Below, piece by piece: positions 8,577-17,507 of a DNA stretch of 64,000 bases. The notes beneath the pieces are model-generated. The model had not been told where the DNA came from. It made no database searches and was given only the letters and a program-made list of their open reading frames with translations. The stretch is from Lysobacter sp. Root76. GTDB taxonomy: Bacteria > Pseudomonadota > Gammaproteobacteria > Xanthomonadales > Xanthomonadaceae. The position numbers were made by a program, and so were the translations under genes. How positions within the stretch are numbered: position 1 is the first letter of the stretch; each line of letters begins with the position of its first letter. The stretch covers positions 314,233 to 378,232 of the forward strand of contig NZ_LMIK01000004.1 in the NCBI RefSeq assembly GCF_001428685.1, read 5' to 3'.

Positions 8577-8798
8577 TGCCACGGTCTCCTGGCCACGCGC
8601 CGGGCGCGGGCCTGCGGTTGCGCGGCGCGGCGCGCCGACTGCTCGCAACCCTACGCGATGCCGGCCCGCAGGTGTAGGGGCGGCGGCCGCGTTTCCGCCC
8701 CGCCCCGCCCGGCGCCGCGTCCCGATCCGCGTCCCGATCCGCGTCAACCGGCGCCGCGCTCCTGCGTTGTCATGACGGACCCCGAGGGAGAGCGCGGC

Positions 8799-10211
8799 AT
8801 GGGCACTCGCGAAAGCGTGAGCGCGGTCAATCGTTTCGGCCTGGGCGCGGCGCCGGGCCAGTTGGCGCGGATCGCCGACCCGCGCGGCTGGCTGCACGCG
8901 CAGTTGCGCGGCGACGGCGCGCAGGCGCAGTTCGCCGACCTGCCCACCAGCCTGGACTACGTCCGCCGCGAGGCCGACTACTACCGCGAACGCCGGGCCG
9001 CGCGCCGCCAGGGCGAGGGCGCCGATGAGGTCGCCAATTTCGGCCAGCGCTTCCGCGACGACCAACTGCGCGAGTTCGGCCGCCGCTACCGGGTCGCGGT
9101 CGCCAGCGAACGCGGCTTCGTCGAGCGCCTGGTGCGGTTCTGGTCCAACCATTTCGCGATCTCGATCGACAAGCGCGCCGCCTCCCTGTACGCCGCGCCG
9201 ATGGAGCGCGAGGCGATCCGCCCGCACCTGCTGTCGCGCTACGCCGATCTGCTGATCGCGGTCGAATCGCACCCGGGCATGCTGCGCTACCTCGACAACG
9301 TGCGCTCGGTCGGCGGCGATTCGCCTTATGCGCAGCGCGCGCGCCGGCGCATGGCGCGCGCGGACGCGCAGGCGCCCAAGCGCGAGGTCGGCCTGAACGA
9401 AAACCTCGCGCGCGAGATCCTGGAGCTGCACACCCTCGGCGTCGACGGCGGCTACGCCCAGGCCGACGTGACCGAGCTGGCGCGCGCGATCACCGGCTGG
9501 GGCGTGCCCCTGCCGCGCGAACTCGCGGCCGGCGACGCGCGTTCGGCGTTCGTGTTCCGCGCCGCCGCGCACGAAGGCGGCGCGCGCAGCGTGATCGGGC
9601 GCCGCTATACCGAGGGCGGACTGGAACAGGGCCGCGCGATCCTGAGCGACCTGGCGGTGCATCCGTCCACCGCGCGCCATCTGTCGTACAAGCTTGCCCG
9701 CCATTTCGTCGGCGACGCGCCGGCGCCGGCGCTGGTCGCGCGCCTGAGCGCGGCCTGGCAGCGCAGCGGCGGCGACCTGCCCACCGTCTATGCGGCCCTG
9801 ATCGACGCGCCCGAGGCCTGGAGCGAGGACGCGCGCAAGTTCAAGACGCCGGACGATTTCGTGGTGTCGGCGCTGCGCGTCAGCGGCGCCACCCCAGGCG
9901 AGAAACCGCGCGCGCTGATCGGCCTGCTCGCACGCATGGGCCAACCGCCGTTCACCCCGCGCTCGCCCGCCGGCTACGCCGACGAGGCCGCCGAATGGAG
10001 CGGACCGGACGCCTTGTGGAAACGCGTGCAGGCCGCGCAGAGCCTGTCCGAGTCCGCGCCCGAGGTCCGCGTGGACGCACTCGCGACCGCCCGCGAGGTG
10101 TTCGCCGATCGTGCCGACGCCGACACCCTGGACGCACTGCGGCGCGCCGAATCCCCGCGCGACGGACTGGCGCTGCTGTTCGCCAGCCCTGCCTTCCAAT
10201 GGAGAAGCTGA
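8799..10211 (+). CDS. DUF1800-family protein
   Basis: 470 residues from ATG 8799, chosen because GGGAG lies 8-13 bp upstream; ATG 8772 would place that site inside the gene. Hallmarks of DUF1800: 'AVNRFGLGAAPGQLARIADPRGWLHAQL' at the N-terminus, 'RLVRFWSNHFAIS', 'NENLAREILELHTLGVDGGYAQADVTELARAITGW', and C-terminal 'KFKTPDDFV'. DUF1800 genes regularly precede DUF1501 genes, as here with a single base between the stop and the next ATG. No signal peptide of its own; the partner carries a Tat signal, and co-export has been suggested for such pairs. Biochemical role unknown. Confidence 0.9.
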   Translation: MGTRESVSAVNRFGLGAAPGQLARIADPRGWLHAQLRGDGAQAQFADLPTSLDYVRREADYYRERRAARRQGEGADEVANFGQRFRDDQLREFGRRYRVAVASERGFVERLVRFWSNHFAISIDKRAASLYAAPMEREAIRPHLLSRYADLLIAVESHPGMLRYLDNVRSVGGDSPYAQRARRRMARADAQAPKREVGLNENLAREILELHTLGVDGGYAQADVTELARAITGWGVPLPRELAAGDARSAFVFRAAAHEGGARSVIGRRYTEGGLEQGRAILSDLAVHPSTARHLSYKLARHFVGDAPAPALVARLSAAWQRSGGDLPTVYAALIDAPEAWSEDARKFKTPDDFVVSALRVSGATPGEKPRALIGLLARMGQPPFTPRSPAGYADEAAEWSGPDALWKRVQAAQSLSESAPEVRVDALATAREVFADRADADTLDALRRAESPRDGLALLFASPAFQWRS

Positions 10212-10212
10212 G

Positions 10213-11364
10213 ATGAGACTGAGCCGACGCCATTTCATCGGAGCGGCCGGCGCGGTCACCGCGCTCAGCCTGTGGCCGGGCCTGAGCGCGAGCGCCGCCT
10301 CCGCCGACACCCGCCTGCTGGTGGTGCTGCTGCGCGGCGGCGTCGACGGCCTGCATGTGCTGCCGCCGCGCGACGACGCGGCCTACGCGCGCCTGCGTGG
10401 CGCCTTGGTCCCGCAGGATGCGCGCCCACTGAACGGCGACTTCGCCCTGCACCCCTCGCTGGCGTTCGCGCACACGCTGTACGGCCGCGGGGAACTGCTG
10501 CCGGTGCTCGCGATCGCGCCGCCGTATCGCCAGCGCTCGCATTTCGAAGCCCAGGACTGCCTGGAGAACGGCACCGCCAGCGCCAGCGGCGCCGCCACCG
10601 GCTGGCTCAACCGCTGCGCCGAATCCCTGCGCGGCGGCGAAGCGCTGTCGGTGACCGCGGTGATGCCGCTGATCATGCGCGGCCCCGGCGCCGTCACGAC
10701 CTGGTCGCCGCCGTTGCCCGAGGACGTCAATCCGATCCTGCTGCAGCGTCTGCAGCCGCTGTACGCGGCCGACCCGCGCCTGTCGGGCGCGTTCGCGCGC
10801 GCGCTCGACAACGCATCAGGAAACCAGGGCACCGGCATGGCCGCCGGAAACGCGCGCGGCGGCCGCTTGCCGCAGGCCATGGCGGCGGCGGCGAAGTTCA
10901 TGGCCGCCGCCGATGGCCCGCGTCTGGGCTTCGTCGAGGATTCGGGCTGGGACACCCACAGCAACCAGGCCGCGGTGCTGACGCGCAAGCTCGGCGAACT
11001 CGATGCCGGCCTGCGCGCCTTCCAGGACGGCGCCGCGCCGATCTGGGAGCGCACGGTCGTTGCGATCGTCAGCGAGTTCGGCCGCACCGCCGCGGTCAAC
11101 GGCACCGCCGGCACCGACCACGGCACCGGCGGCCTGGCGCTGCTGGCCGGTGGCGCGGTCAAGGGCGGCCGCATCGCCGGCGACTGGCCGGGACTGGCGC
11201 CCGGCGCGCTCAACGAAGGCCGCGACCTGCGCGCGACCAGCGACCTGCGCGGCCTGTTCAAAGGCCTGTTGGCCGCGCACCTGCGGGTGCCCGAGAACGC
11301 GCTGGAAAACCACGTGTTCCCGGACAGCCGCGCGGTGCGGGCGATGGATGGTCTGCTGACCTAA
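10213..11364 (+). CDS. DUF1501-family protein with Tat signal
   Basis: 383 residues. 'SRRHFIGAAGAVTALSLW' is a twin-arginine signal with cleavage near SAAS. The mature part has the DUF1501 landmarks 'LLVVLLRGGVDGLHVLPP', 'SHFEAQDCLENGT', 'GWDTHSNQ' and 'SEFGRTAAVNGTAGTDHGTGG', which recall alkaline phosphatase/sulfatase-type metal centres. Exported folded to the periplasm. Start ATG overlaps the spacing region of the DUF1800 stop (AGCTGAGATG), so translation is probably coupled. Function of the pair is undefined. Confidence 0.92.
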   Translation: MRLSRRHFIGAAGAVTALSLWPGLSASAASADTRLLVVLLRGGVDGLHVLPPRDDAAYARLRGALVPQDARPLNGDFALHPSLAFAHTLYGRGELLPVLAIAPPYRQRSHFEAQDCLENGTASASGAATGWLNRCAESLRGGEALSVTAVMPLIMRGPGAVTTWSPPLPEDVNPILLQRLQPLYAADPRLSGAFARALDNASGNQGTGMAAGNARGGRLPQAMAAAAKFMAAADGPRLGFVEDSGWDTHSNQAAVLTRKLGELDAGLRAFQDGAAPIWERTVVAIVSEFGRTAAVNGTAGTDHGTGGLALLAGGAVKGGRIAGDWPGLAPGALNEGRDLRATSDLRGLFKGLLAAHLRVPENALENHVFPDSRAVRAMDGLLT

Positions 11365-11387
11365 GCCGCCGCCGCGACGGCGGCGGC
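11365..11387. terminator. GC hairpin between convergent genes
   Basis: Perfect 10-bp stem GCCGCCGCCG/CGGCGGCGGC with a 3-nt loop, directly after the DUF1501 stop and before the end of the minus-strand hydrolase gene. No T-tract on either side, so termination efficiency is uncertain. Confidence 0.45.
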
Positions 11388-11389
11388 GA

Positions 11390-13255
11390 TCAGATCCAGT
11401 ACAGCAGCAGGATCACCACCAGCAGGTACAGCGCCACCGCGATGCCGCCCAGCAGGACGCTGCCGCCGCCGAAGTACAGGAACACCGCGTAGCCCAGCGC
11501 CGACAGCGCCGCCAGCAGTCCGACCCACACGAACGCGCACAGGGTGGACACCACAGCGAGCAGCGCGTTCTTGCTCTTGGCCGCCTCGAAGGTGCGCAGA
11601 CTAGAACGGTCGCCGTCGACCACGTAGGCGCCGATCGCGCCGAGCTTGGCCGGATCGTCGACCGCCACGCCGGTGGAATGCGCGCCGCGCGAGTACTCCA
11701 GGTTGTCCACCGCCGCGGTCATGCCGGACGCGGCGAAGCCGTCGAAACCGGCGCCGCCGAGATCCAGCAGCCCCTTGCGGTTGTCGAGCCGGAAAAGATC
11801 CGCCAGCTGCTGGAACATCTTGGGGAAGATCGCCACCACCCAGTCGCGGGTGGCGACCACGTTGACCACGCTCTCGACCCGGCCGGCATCGACCAGCTCG
11901 ACCCAGGGATAGCCGTACGGCATGACGCTGCCGGCGAAGAACACCCGCCGCACCCGCACCGTCACATAACGCAGCAGCGCGCTGGCCAAGATGTAGGTGC
12001 CGTTGCTATGGCCGACGTAGTCCATCGACTCGGCGTTCGGATAACGCGCCAGGTGTTCGGTGTAGCGGTCCATGAAATCGCGCACGTTGCGCTGGCGGTC
12101 GAAGGGCAGCAGGAAGCGCGCCATCGGGAAGCGGCCGTACTTGGCACTGAACACCGCGACCTTCTCGCCGCTGGTCTCGTAGCGGCGCCGGACCTCGTCG
12201 CGGACCTTGTCGGTCCACTCGCCCAGGTCGCGGATGCCGTGCATGACGTAGACCAGGCGGGTGACGTCGCGGTCTTCCTTGAACTCGACCAGGTCCGGTT
12301 CGAGCTCGTCGAGCTTGCCCAGCAGCGCCAGCGCGATCGCCTTGCGGCGTTGTTCGACTGCCTGGCCGCCGGCCGCCTCCAGCGCACCGCCGATTTCCGC
12401 GTGCCCGGTCTGCGCCAGGGTCTTGAACACGGTGCCGGCGGTGGCGACCAGGTCCTGGCCGTCCTCCTTGGACACCACGTCGTCCTCGCTGCCGATGATC
12501 TGGATCACCTGCGGAAAATGCAGCTGCCCCTGCAGCACCGCTTCGGAGCGGGCCAGGCGCACCCACTGCACGCGCGTGTCGGCGATGAAGGGCGAGCCGC
12601 GATGCATGGCCGAGATCAGCCGACCGATCCCCAGGGAATGGCCGACGACCTGGCACAGGCGGATATAGAGGTAGGTCGGCCAGGACATCAGCGCGGGGCG
12701 CGGCTCCACGCTCCAACCGCGATTCATGCCCGCCAGCAGAACCAGGCGCTCGGTCCTGTCCACCCATTCGCGCTTGCCGCGGCGGCCGTAGGCGCCGCGA
12801 TCCTGCTCCTCGCCGTAACCCCACACCAGCGCTTTGCGCAGCAGCGAGGCGCCGGCGCTGTAGCCGATCAGGATCACGCGCCGGTACCCGCCGCGCTTGC
12901 ATTCGGCGTGGATGCCCTGCTCGATCACGTCGGCGATCGCCAGCGCGTCGGCGTTGCTGGTGTAGCCGCGCACCCAGCCGCCGCGATAGTCGACGATCAG
13001 GCGGTCCGCGTCCGGCAGGGTCTGTGCGATCAGATCCAGCGCGCCGCCGAAATTCCGCAGGCCGGGCATGCCGTGCACGGCGACGACCAGGGTGTCGGCT
13101 GGGCCGGACGCGGCCGGTTGCAGGCTCAACACGGTGTCGAGCGGTCGCACCAGCCAGCCGGCGATCATGCGCACGCCGAACCAGAACAGGCCGAGCACCG
13201 CCAGCAGGCTCAGGCCCGGCCACACCATCGACCACAGGTTCAGCACTACGTGCAT
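11390..13255 (-). CDS. Membrane protein with two tandem alpha/beta-hydrolase domains
   Basis: 621 residues. An N-terminal membrane segment (~11-35) is followed by hydrolase domain 1 (~53-290): oxyanion 'AVHGMPG' at 59-65, nucleophile Ser133 in GYSAG (131-135), acid Asp258/259 in 'GSEDD', and His285 in 'TGHAEI'. Domain 2 (~330-530) repeats the plan: 'VMHGIRD' at 337-343, Ser417 in GHSNG (415-419), Asp471 in 'ATRDW', His526 in 'GAHST'. Two C-terminal membrane segments (~563-592, 598-621) end the protein. Both triads look complete, which is unusual. Lipase/esterase chemistry at the inner membrane is likely, substrate unknown. It starts 44 bp after the 760-residue gene and should share its transcript. 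Confidence 0.8.
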   Translation of the reverse strand: MHVVLNLWSMVWPGLSLLAVLGLFWFGVRMIAGWLVRPLDTVLSLQPAASGPADTLVVAVHGMPGLRNFGGALDLIAQTLPDADRLIVDYRGGWVRGYTSNADALAIADVIEQGIHAECKRGGYRRVILIGYSAGASLLRKALVWGYGEEQDRGAYGRRGKREWVDRTERLVLLAGMNRGWSVEPRPALMSWPTYLYIRLCQVVGHSLGIGRLISAMHRGSPFIADTRVQWVRLARSEAVLQGQLHFPQVIQIIGSEDDVVSKEDGQDLVATAGTVFKTLAQTGHAEIGGALEAAGGQAVEQRRKAIALALLGKLDELEPDLVEFKEDRDVTRLVYVMHGIRDLGEWTDKVRDEVRRRYETSGEKVAVFSAKYGRFPMARFLLPFDRQRNVRDFMDRYTEHLARYPNAESMDYVGHSNGTYILASALLRYVTVRVRRVFFAGSVMPYGYPWVELVDAGRVESVVNVVATRDWVVAIFPKMFQQLADLFRLDNRKGLLDLGGAGFDGFAASGMTAAVDNLEYSRGAHSTGVAVDDPAKLGAIGAYVVDGDRSSLRTFEAAKSKNALLAVVSTLCAFVWVGLLAALSALGYAVFLYFGGGSVLLGGIAVALYLLVVILLLYWI

Positions 13256-13299
13256 GTCCGCCCCTCCTCCCTAAGGACTCGCGCAACCGGGACCGTGGT

Positions 13300-15582
13300 T
13301 CAGCCCCGTCCTCCCACCACCAGGCTCTTGTCCTGATTGCCGTCGCGGTAGGCGATGGTCAGCGTGGCGGCGCGGGCGCGGCCGTCGTTGACCGAAGCCG
13401 GCAGTTCGCTGGCGAGCAGACTGGCCGCCGCGCGGATCAGGACGGTCTGCTCGAACACGCCGCGCAGCATCGCGAAGTTGTCGTCGAAGTCGTTCCAGTC
13501 GCCGCGCACGTCCAGCAGGTCGGTCATGCGTGTCGCGCCGCTGCGCAGGCGTTCCCAGCGGTTCCAGAAGCGACGATGCTCGATATCCGAGCGCAGCAGC
13601 ACCTGGTAGACGGTCCACGGCGTTTCGCCGATCGACTCCTGCCCGGCCAGGCCGCCGCCGTAATCGCGCAGGCTCATGGCGATCAGTTGCTTGAGCGCGG
13701 TGCCGCTGGCGTCCGGGCGGCGGCGGTAGCCCTCGAACAGCGGCGCATAGACCGCTTCGCGGCTGGCGCAGCTCGCGCGCGCCGATTGCTTGGCGTACCA
13801 GGGCAGCGCGCGCGCCACGTGGCGCGCCCAGGCCGCGTCGTCGGCCTGGGCGAACACCCGCATGGCCTGGCGCAGGCCGTGGTCGCTGAGCATCAGGCTC
13901 AGGCGCGGCTTGCACTCGCCGGCGGCGCCGAGCACGCCGTGCAGCTGCGCGTGCAGCGCCGGCGCCGCGGCCGCATCGATCACGCCCCACAGCACCGCGT
14001 CGTCGACCACCCGCGGCAGTTCGCTCGCGGTCTTGATCCGGCTCTCCTCCCACCACAGCTGCAGGCCGCACTTGAAGTCGCGCGCAGCGGTCTGTTGCGG
14101 CGCGCGCGCCTCCTCCAGGTCGGCTTTGAAGGTAGCGCCGTAGTCGGTATTCCAGGTGTTGGCGTTGGCGCTGTACTGGGTGCTGCCCAGATAGGCGCGG
14201 GTCAGCGCTTCCCCGGCCGGCGACACATAGCGGCGGCTGACGAAACGGTCCTTGCGCTCCTGCTTGCTCTTGAGGTTGAACCAGGTGCCGACGCCGAGGC
14301 TGAAACCCCAGGCGCGCACGCGCTCGACGGTCTTCTGGTGCAGGTAGAAGTCCAGCGCATAGCCGGAGCCGCCGTAGTTCAGCACGCGGGCGAAGTCGAA
14401 GGCCAGCAGCGCGCCGTGCAGGCGCGACAGCGCCTCTTCCGACAATGTGGCTTCGAGCAGCGAAGCCTCGCTGGCCAGGCGCGTGTACTCGTAGGTGAAG
14501 CCCAGGGCGACCTTGGTCTTGGCGATCTGGGCGATGCGCTCGCTGAGCAGCGCGGTGAGTTCCTGCAGCTTCTTCTTCAGCGGCTGCAGCGGGTTCAGGT
14601 CTTCCAGGCCGAAGCGCTCGGCCAGCGCGGTGACGATGGGCTGGTATTGCTCGGGGATCCGGTCCAGCGAGGTCGCATCGTCGATCGCCTTCAAGGCGGC
14701 GGTCGGCGCATCGAGCACGCCGGCCATGACCGAGCTCAGCACCTTCTCCACCGCGGCGGGGTCGGCGAACTCGATCTGGACGCCGGCCTTGGCCTCGAAA
14801 CGATCGTCGTGGACCACGCTCTTGCGCAGCGCGACCCGGAACGCGCGCTCGCCGGAGGCCTTTTCGCGCACGAAACACAGGCTGAAATCGTCGTCGACGG
14901 TGGCGGTGAAGCTGGCACCGGCGCTGGCGCCGATGTTGACCAGGAAGGCACCGGTCTGGCTGGCGCCGAGCACGTCGGCCAGGCCGTGCAGCGACGTCGA
15001 GAAGATGTCCGACCAGCTCACGCTGAGGGTGGCGGTGAGTTTGCCGCGCGCCTTCAGCGCGACCGCTTCGCCGACCTCCAGCGTGGCGATGTCGGACGCG
15101 GACAGGACGCTGGCGATTTCGTCGATGTCGGACAGGATCGCGTCGCCGATGCGGTCGCCGGCGTCGTGGCGCTTGTAGCAAAGCAGGCGCAGCGAGCGAT
15201 CGCCGGCGATGCTGCCGCCGGCGGTGCCGATCTTGCCGGTGGCCTTGGCCGTCGCGGAGGCGGCCAGCGAATACTTGAGCCAGGCGCTGCCCGCCTGGAA
15301 CGCGAGCTGCGGGCGCCAGTCGGTGGTCGCCTTGGCCGGATCGGACGCGTCGGCGCGGCTGCCGATCACGCCGTCTTCGTCGGCGTCGTCGGCGCTGTTG
15401 TACAGGTGGATCGCGGCCGCGGCGGAGGCGCCGAATACCGCCTTGATGCTGCCGCTCTGCGCGGTGGTGTCCACGCCCTTGGCGTAGTCCAGCAGTTCGG
15501 TCTTGACCGATGAATCCTTGAGCGGCTTGGCGGCGACGCCGGCCAGCTTCTCGACCAGATCGGGAATCGCGATCTTGCTCAT
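13300..15582 (-). CDS. Large protein of unknown function (760 aa)
   Basis: I do not recognise a family. 760 residues, no signal peptide and no clear membrane span. The N-terminal ~200 residues are Ala/Ser/Thr-rich with alternating strand-like segments. A helical section around residues 300-370 ('LKKKLQELTALLSERIAQIAKTK') looks like a short coiled coil. Residues ~370-510 are aromatic-rich ('GSGYALDFYLHQKTVERVRAWGF', 'YVSPAGEALTRAYLGS'). The C-terminal third is mixed alpha/beta with several Trp. Codon use matches neighbours. First gene of the operon with the tandem hydrolase, so it may be a partner, substrate-presenting or scaffold protein; that is inference from order only. Confidence 0.7.
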   Translation of the reverse strand: MSKIAIPDLVEKLAGVAAKPLKDSSVKTELLDYAKGVDTTAQSGSIKAVFGASAAAAIHLYNSADDADEDGVIGSRADASDPAKATTDWRPQLAFQAGSAWLKYSLAASATAKATGKIGTAGGSIAGDRSLRLLCYKRHDAGDRIGDAILSDIDEIASVLSASDIATLEVGEAVALKARGKLTATLSVSWSDIFSTSLHGLADVLGASQTGAFLVNIGASAGASFTATVDDDFSLCFVREKASGERAFRVALRKSVVHDDRFEAKAGVQIEFADPAAVEKVLSSVMAGVLDAPTAALKAIDDATSLDRIPEQYQPIVTALAERFGLEDLNPLQPLKKKLQELTALLSERIAQIAKTKVALGFTYEYTRLASEASLLEATLSEEALSRLHGALLAFDFARVLNYGGSGYALDFYLHQKTVERVRAWGFSLGVGTWFNLKSKQERKDRFVSRRYVSPAGEALTRAYLGSTQYSANANTWNTDYGATFKADLEEARAPQQTAARDFKCGLQLWWEESRIKTASELPRVVDDAVLWGVIDAAAAPALHAQLHGVLGAAGECKPRLSLMLSDHGLRQAMRVFAQADDAAWARHVARALPWYAKQSARASCASREAVYAPLFEGYRRRPDASGTALKQLIAMSLRDYGGGLAGQESIGETPWTVYQVLLRSDIEHRRFWNRWERLRSGATRMTDLLDVRGDWNDFDDNFAMLRGVFEQTVLIRAAASLLASELPASVNDGRARAATLTIAYRDGNQDKSLVVGGRG

Positions 15583-15778
15583 TGACGGCCTGTCCTTGCG
15601 GTCGGGTAGGAGTACGTCCGGACCTCTGTCCGGGAGACGGTAAGCGCGGGCGCCGGACGCTTCCCCAGCGGGCCGACTGTGACCGAGTATCCACCGATTC
15701 CGTGGCCGCTGTCACCGAGCGTGCGCAACCCATGTCGTCGCGCCGACGGCCGCCGCGCGCGGCGACCGCCAGCGAGGA

Positions 15779-16786
15779 TCATGCGCGTCGCGTTCGCACA
15801 CCGGCCTCCTGCAAGCGCTGCAGGTAGTAGTCCGGTTCGATCAGGGTATCGGGGAAGTACAGTCCCGGCGCGACCGGCGCGCCACCGGCCAGACCCAGCA
15901 GACGCTCGACGCCGAGCGCGATGCTCAGCGCGGTCAGCGGCGCCTGCCCGGCCGGGTGCACCAGCTCGTGGCGCACGCGCAAGGGCTCGCCGTCGTGGCC
16001 GGTGCCTTCGATCGAGATCGCGATTTCGGTCGAGTACGCTTCGCCGCGGCGGCGACTGGCGGTAACGCCCAGGCCCATGTCGAGGCGGATCCAGCGGGCG
16101 TCGGTCGCGGCCGCCAGACTGACCACGTCCAGCGGCGAGTACGCGGCGGCCTGCACCGTCTCGCCGTCGACGCTGACGATGTCGCGCACCGCTTCGTCGC
16201 CGCGCAGCCAGCGCCATTGCCCGTCTTCCAGCACCTGCGCGCCGGCGGCGGTGGTCAGGCGTTCGTAGTCGGCGTAGGCGGCGGGACCGCCCATGTCCTG
16301 TTCGTCGAGCAGGGCCGAGAGGTCGAAGCGCTCGATCCGGGCGAATTCGCGCGCGTAGTGCAACGCAGGCAGGGTCGCGGCGCCGGCCAGCCAGTGGCTG
16401 GCGAGCAGGATCGGCGCGCCGGCCGGGGTGCGGATGTAACGCGCGACTTCGGGCGCGATTTCGAACGAACCGCTCGACGTGCTCAGGTAAGGCAGGCCGT
16501 GCGCCTGGGCGTACTTCAGGGTGTTCAAACTCGCGTCCTTCACGAACACGATCACGGCGCCGTAGCGCGCGGTCTCGGGCAGGCCGAGATCGGCGCGTTG
16601 CAGATCGATCGCAGTCGCCTCGGCGCCGCCGACCGCAGCGGCGACCGCTTGCGCCTTGGCGAGGTCGCGGCCGCCGATCGCGATCGGCAGCGCCGGGTGC
16701 AGGCGGCGCAGGGCCTGCGCGGCCTGACTGCCGACGACGCCGGAGCCGCCGACGATCAGGACCGGGGCGAGTGGGTGTGCGGACAT
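15779..16786 (-). CDS. Saccharopine-dehydrogenase-like NAD(P)-binding oxidoreductase
   Basis: 335 residues. 'VLIVGGSGVVGSQAAQALRR' (residues 9-28) is a Rossmann GxxGxxG dinucleotide site, followed by 'IAIGGRDLAKAQAVAA' at the second strand. The C-terminal half is the mixed domain of saccharopine-dehydrogenase/trans-acting enoyl reductase-like proteins. The substrate is not evident; the enzyme lacks context for lysine metabolism. Divergent from a TetR gene, with a pair of direct repeats in the 123-bp gap, so it is probably the target of that repressor. Confidence 0.8.
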   Translation of the reverse strand: MSAHPLAPVLIVGGSGVVGSQAAQALRRLHPALPIAIGGRDLAKAQAVAAAVGGAEATAIDLQRADLGLPETARYGAVIVFVKDASLNTLKYAQAHGLPYLSTSSGSFEIAPEVARYIRTPAGAPILLASHWLAGAATLPALHYAREFARIERFDLSALLDEQDMGGPAAYADYERLTTAAGAQVLEDGQWRWLRGDEAVRDIVSVDGETVQAAAYSPLDVVSLAAATDARWIRLDMGLGVTASRRRGEAYSTEIAISIEGTGHDGEPLRVRHELVHPAGQAPLTALSIALGVERLLGLAGGAPVAPGLYFPDTLIEPDYYLQRLQEAGVRTRRA

Positions 16787-16830
16787 GGGTGGACTCCTGG
16801 GTTCGGGGGGTTGCCGCTACGGCGACAAAC

Positions 16831-16856
16831 TACGATTGGTAAGTTACGATTGGTAA
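16831..16856. promoter_or_regulatory. Two direct repeats, candidate TetR operator
   Basis: TACGATTGGTAA occurs at 16831-16842 and again at 16845-16856, a 14-bp period. The second lies in TTAC-GATTG-GTAA, which has inverted ends. The position between the divergent oxidoreductase and TetR genes is right for an operator that controls both. Confidence 0.55.
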
Positions 16857-16909
16857 TGTACGCTCGCCGCAGCGCCACGGCAGCCCGCCACCCGGCGGTA
16901 CAGCGTTCC

Positions 16910-17500
16910 ATGAGCGAGACGACCACCCGACGACTTCCCAAGGCCGAACGGCGCGAGCAGTTGCTCGACACGGCGTTCGCGATCGTGCGCGAGCAAGGCA
17001 GCGACGCCCTGACCCTGGCCTACCTGGCCGAACGCGCAGGCGTGAGCAAGCCGATCGCCTACGAGCATTTCCAGACCCGCTCCGGTCTGCTGATCGCGCT
17101 GTACCGGCGCATCGACGAACGTCAGGCCGCGGCGCTGGAACTCAGCTTCGAGCGCCTGCCGCGCAGGCTCGCCGACGCGGCACGCGTGCTCGCCGAGGCG
17201 TATCTGCGTTGCTACACCACGGCCGGTCCGGAGTACCCGGCGATCGCCGCCGCACTCAAGGGCGACGAAGCGATGGAACGCGAACACCAGCGCCTGATCG
17301 ACGACTACGTCGCGCGCTACCGCGAGGCCTTGGCGCCCTATTCCTCGCTATCGGCGCAGGAATTGCATCTGCGCTGCGTGGGCATCATCGGAGCCGGCGA
17401 TGCGATCGCGCAGGAATGGCAGCGCGGCCGCGTCGACGAGGCCACGGCGGCGGCGACGCTCGCCTCGCTGATCCAGCGCTGGTTGTCGGCCAAGGCCTGA
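16910..17500 (+). CDS. TetR/AcrR-family transcriptional regulator
   Basis: 196 residues from ATG 16910. Residues ~8-55 are the DNA-binding domain ('KAERREQLLDTAFAIVREQGSDALTLAYLAERAGVSKPIAYEHF'-type pattern), with recognition helix 'SKPIAYEHF'. The helical C-terminal half should bind an inducer. Genes of this kind usually repress themselves and the divergent neighbour, here the saccharopine-dehydrogenase-like gene. The two TACGATTGGTAA repeats upstream are the likely binding site. Ends 7 bp before the convergent methyltransferase gene. Confidence 0.92.
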   Translation: MSETTTRRLPKAERREQLLDTAFAIVREQGSDALTLAYLAERAGVSKPIAYEHFQTRSGLLIALYRRIDERQAAALELSFERLPRRLADAARVLAEAYLRCYTTAGPEYPAIAAALKGDEAMEREHQRLIDDYVARYREALAPYSSLSAQELHLRCVGIIGAGDAIAQEWQRGRVDEATAAATLASLIQRWLSAKA

Positions 17501-17507
17501 GCGCGGC

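Noticed and set aside
8577-10310. N-terminal extension of the permease frame by ~580 codons
   Set aside because: It is antisense to the DUF1800 gene; the ProY-like protein is complete from the ATG at 8576.
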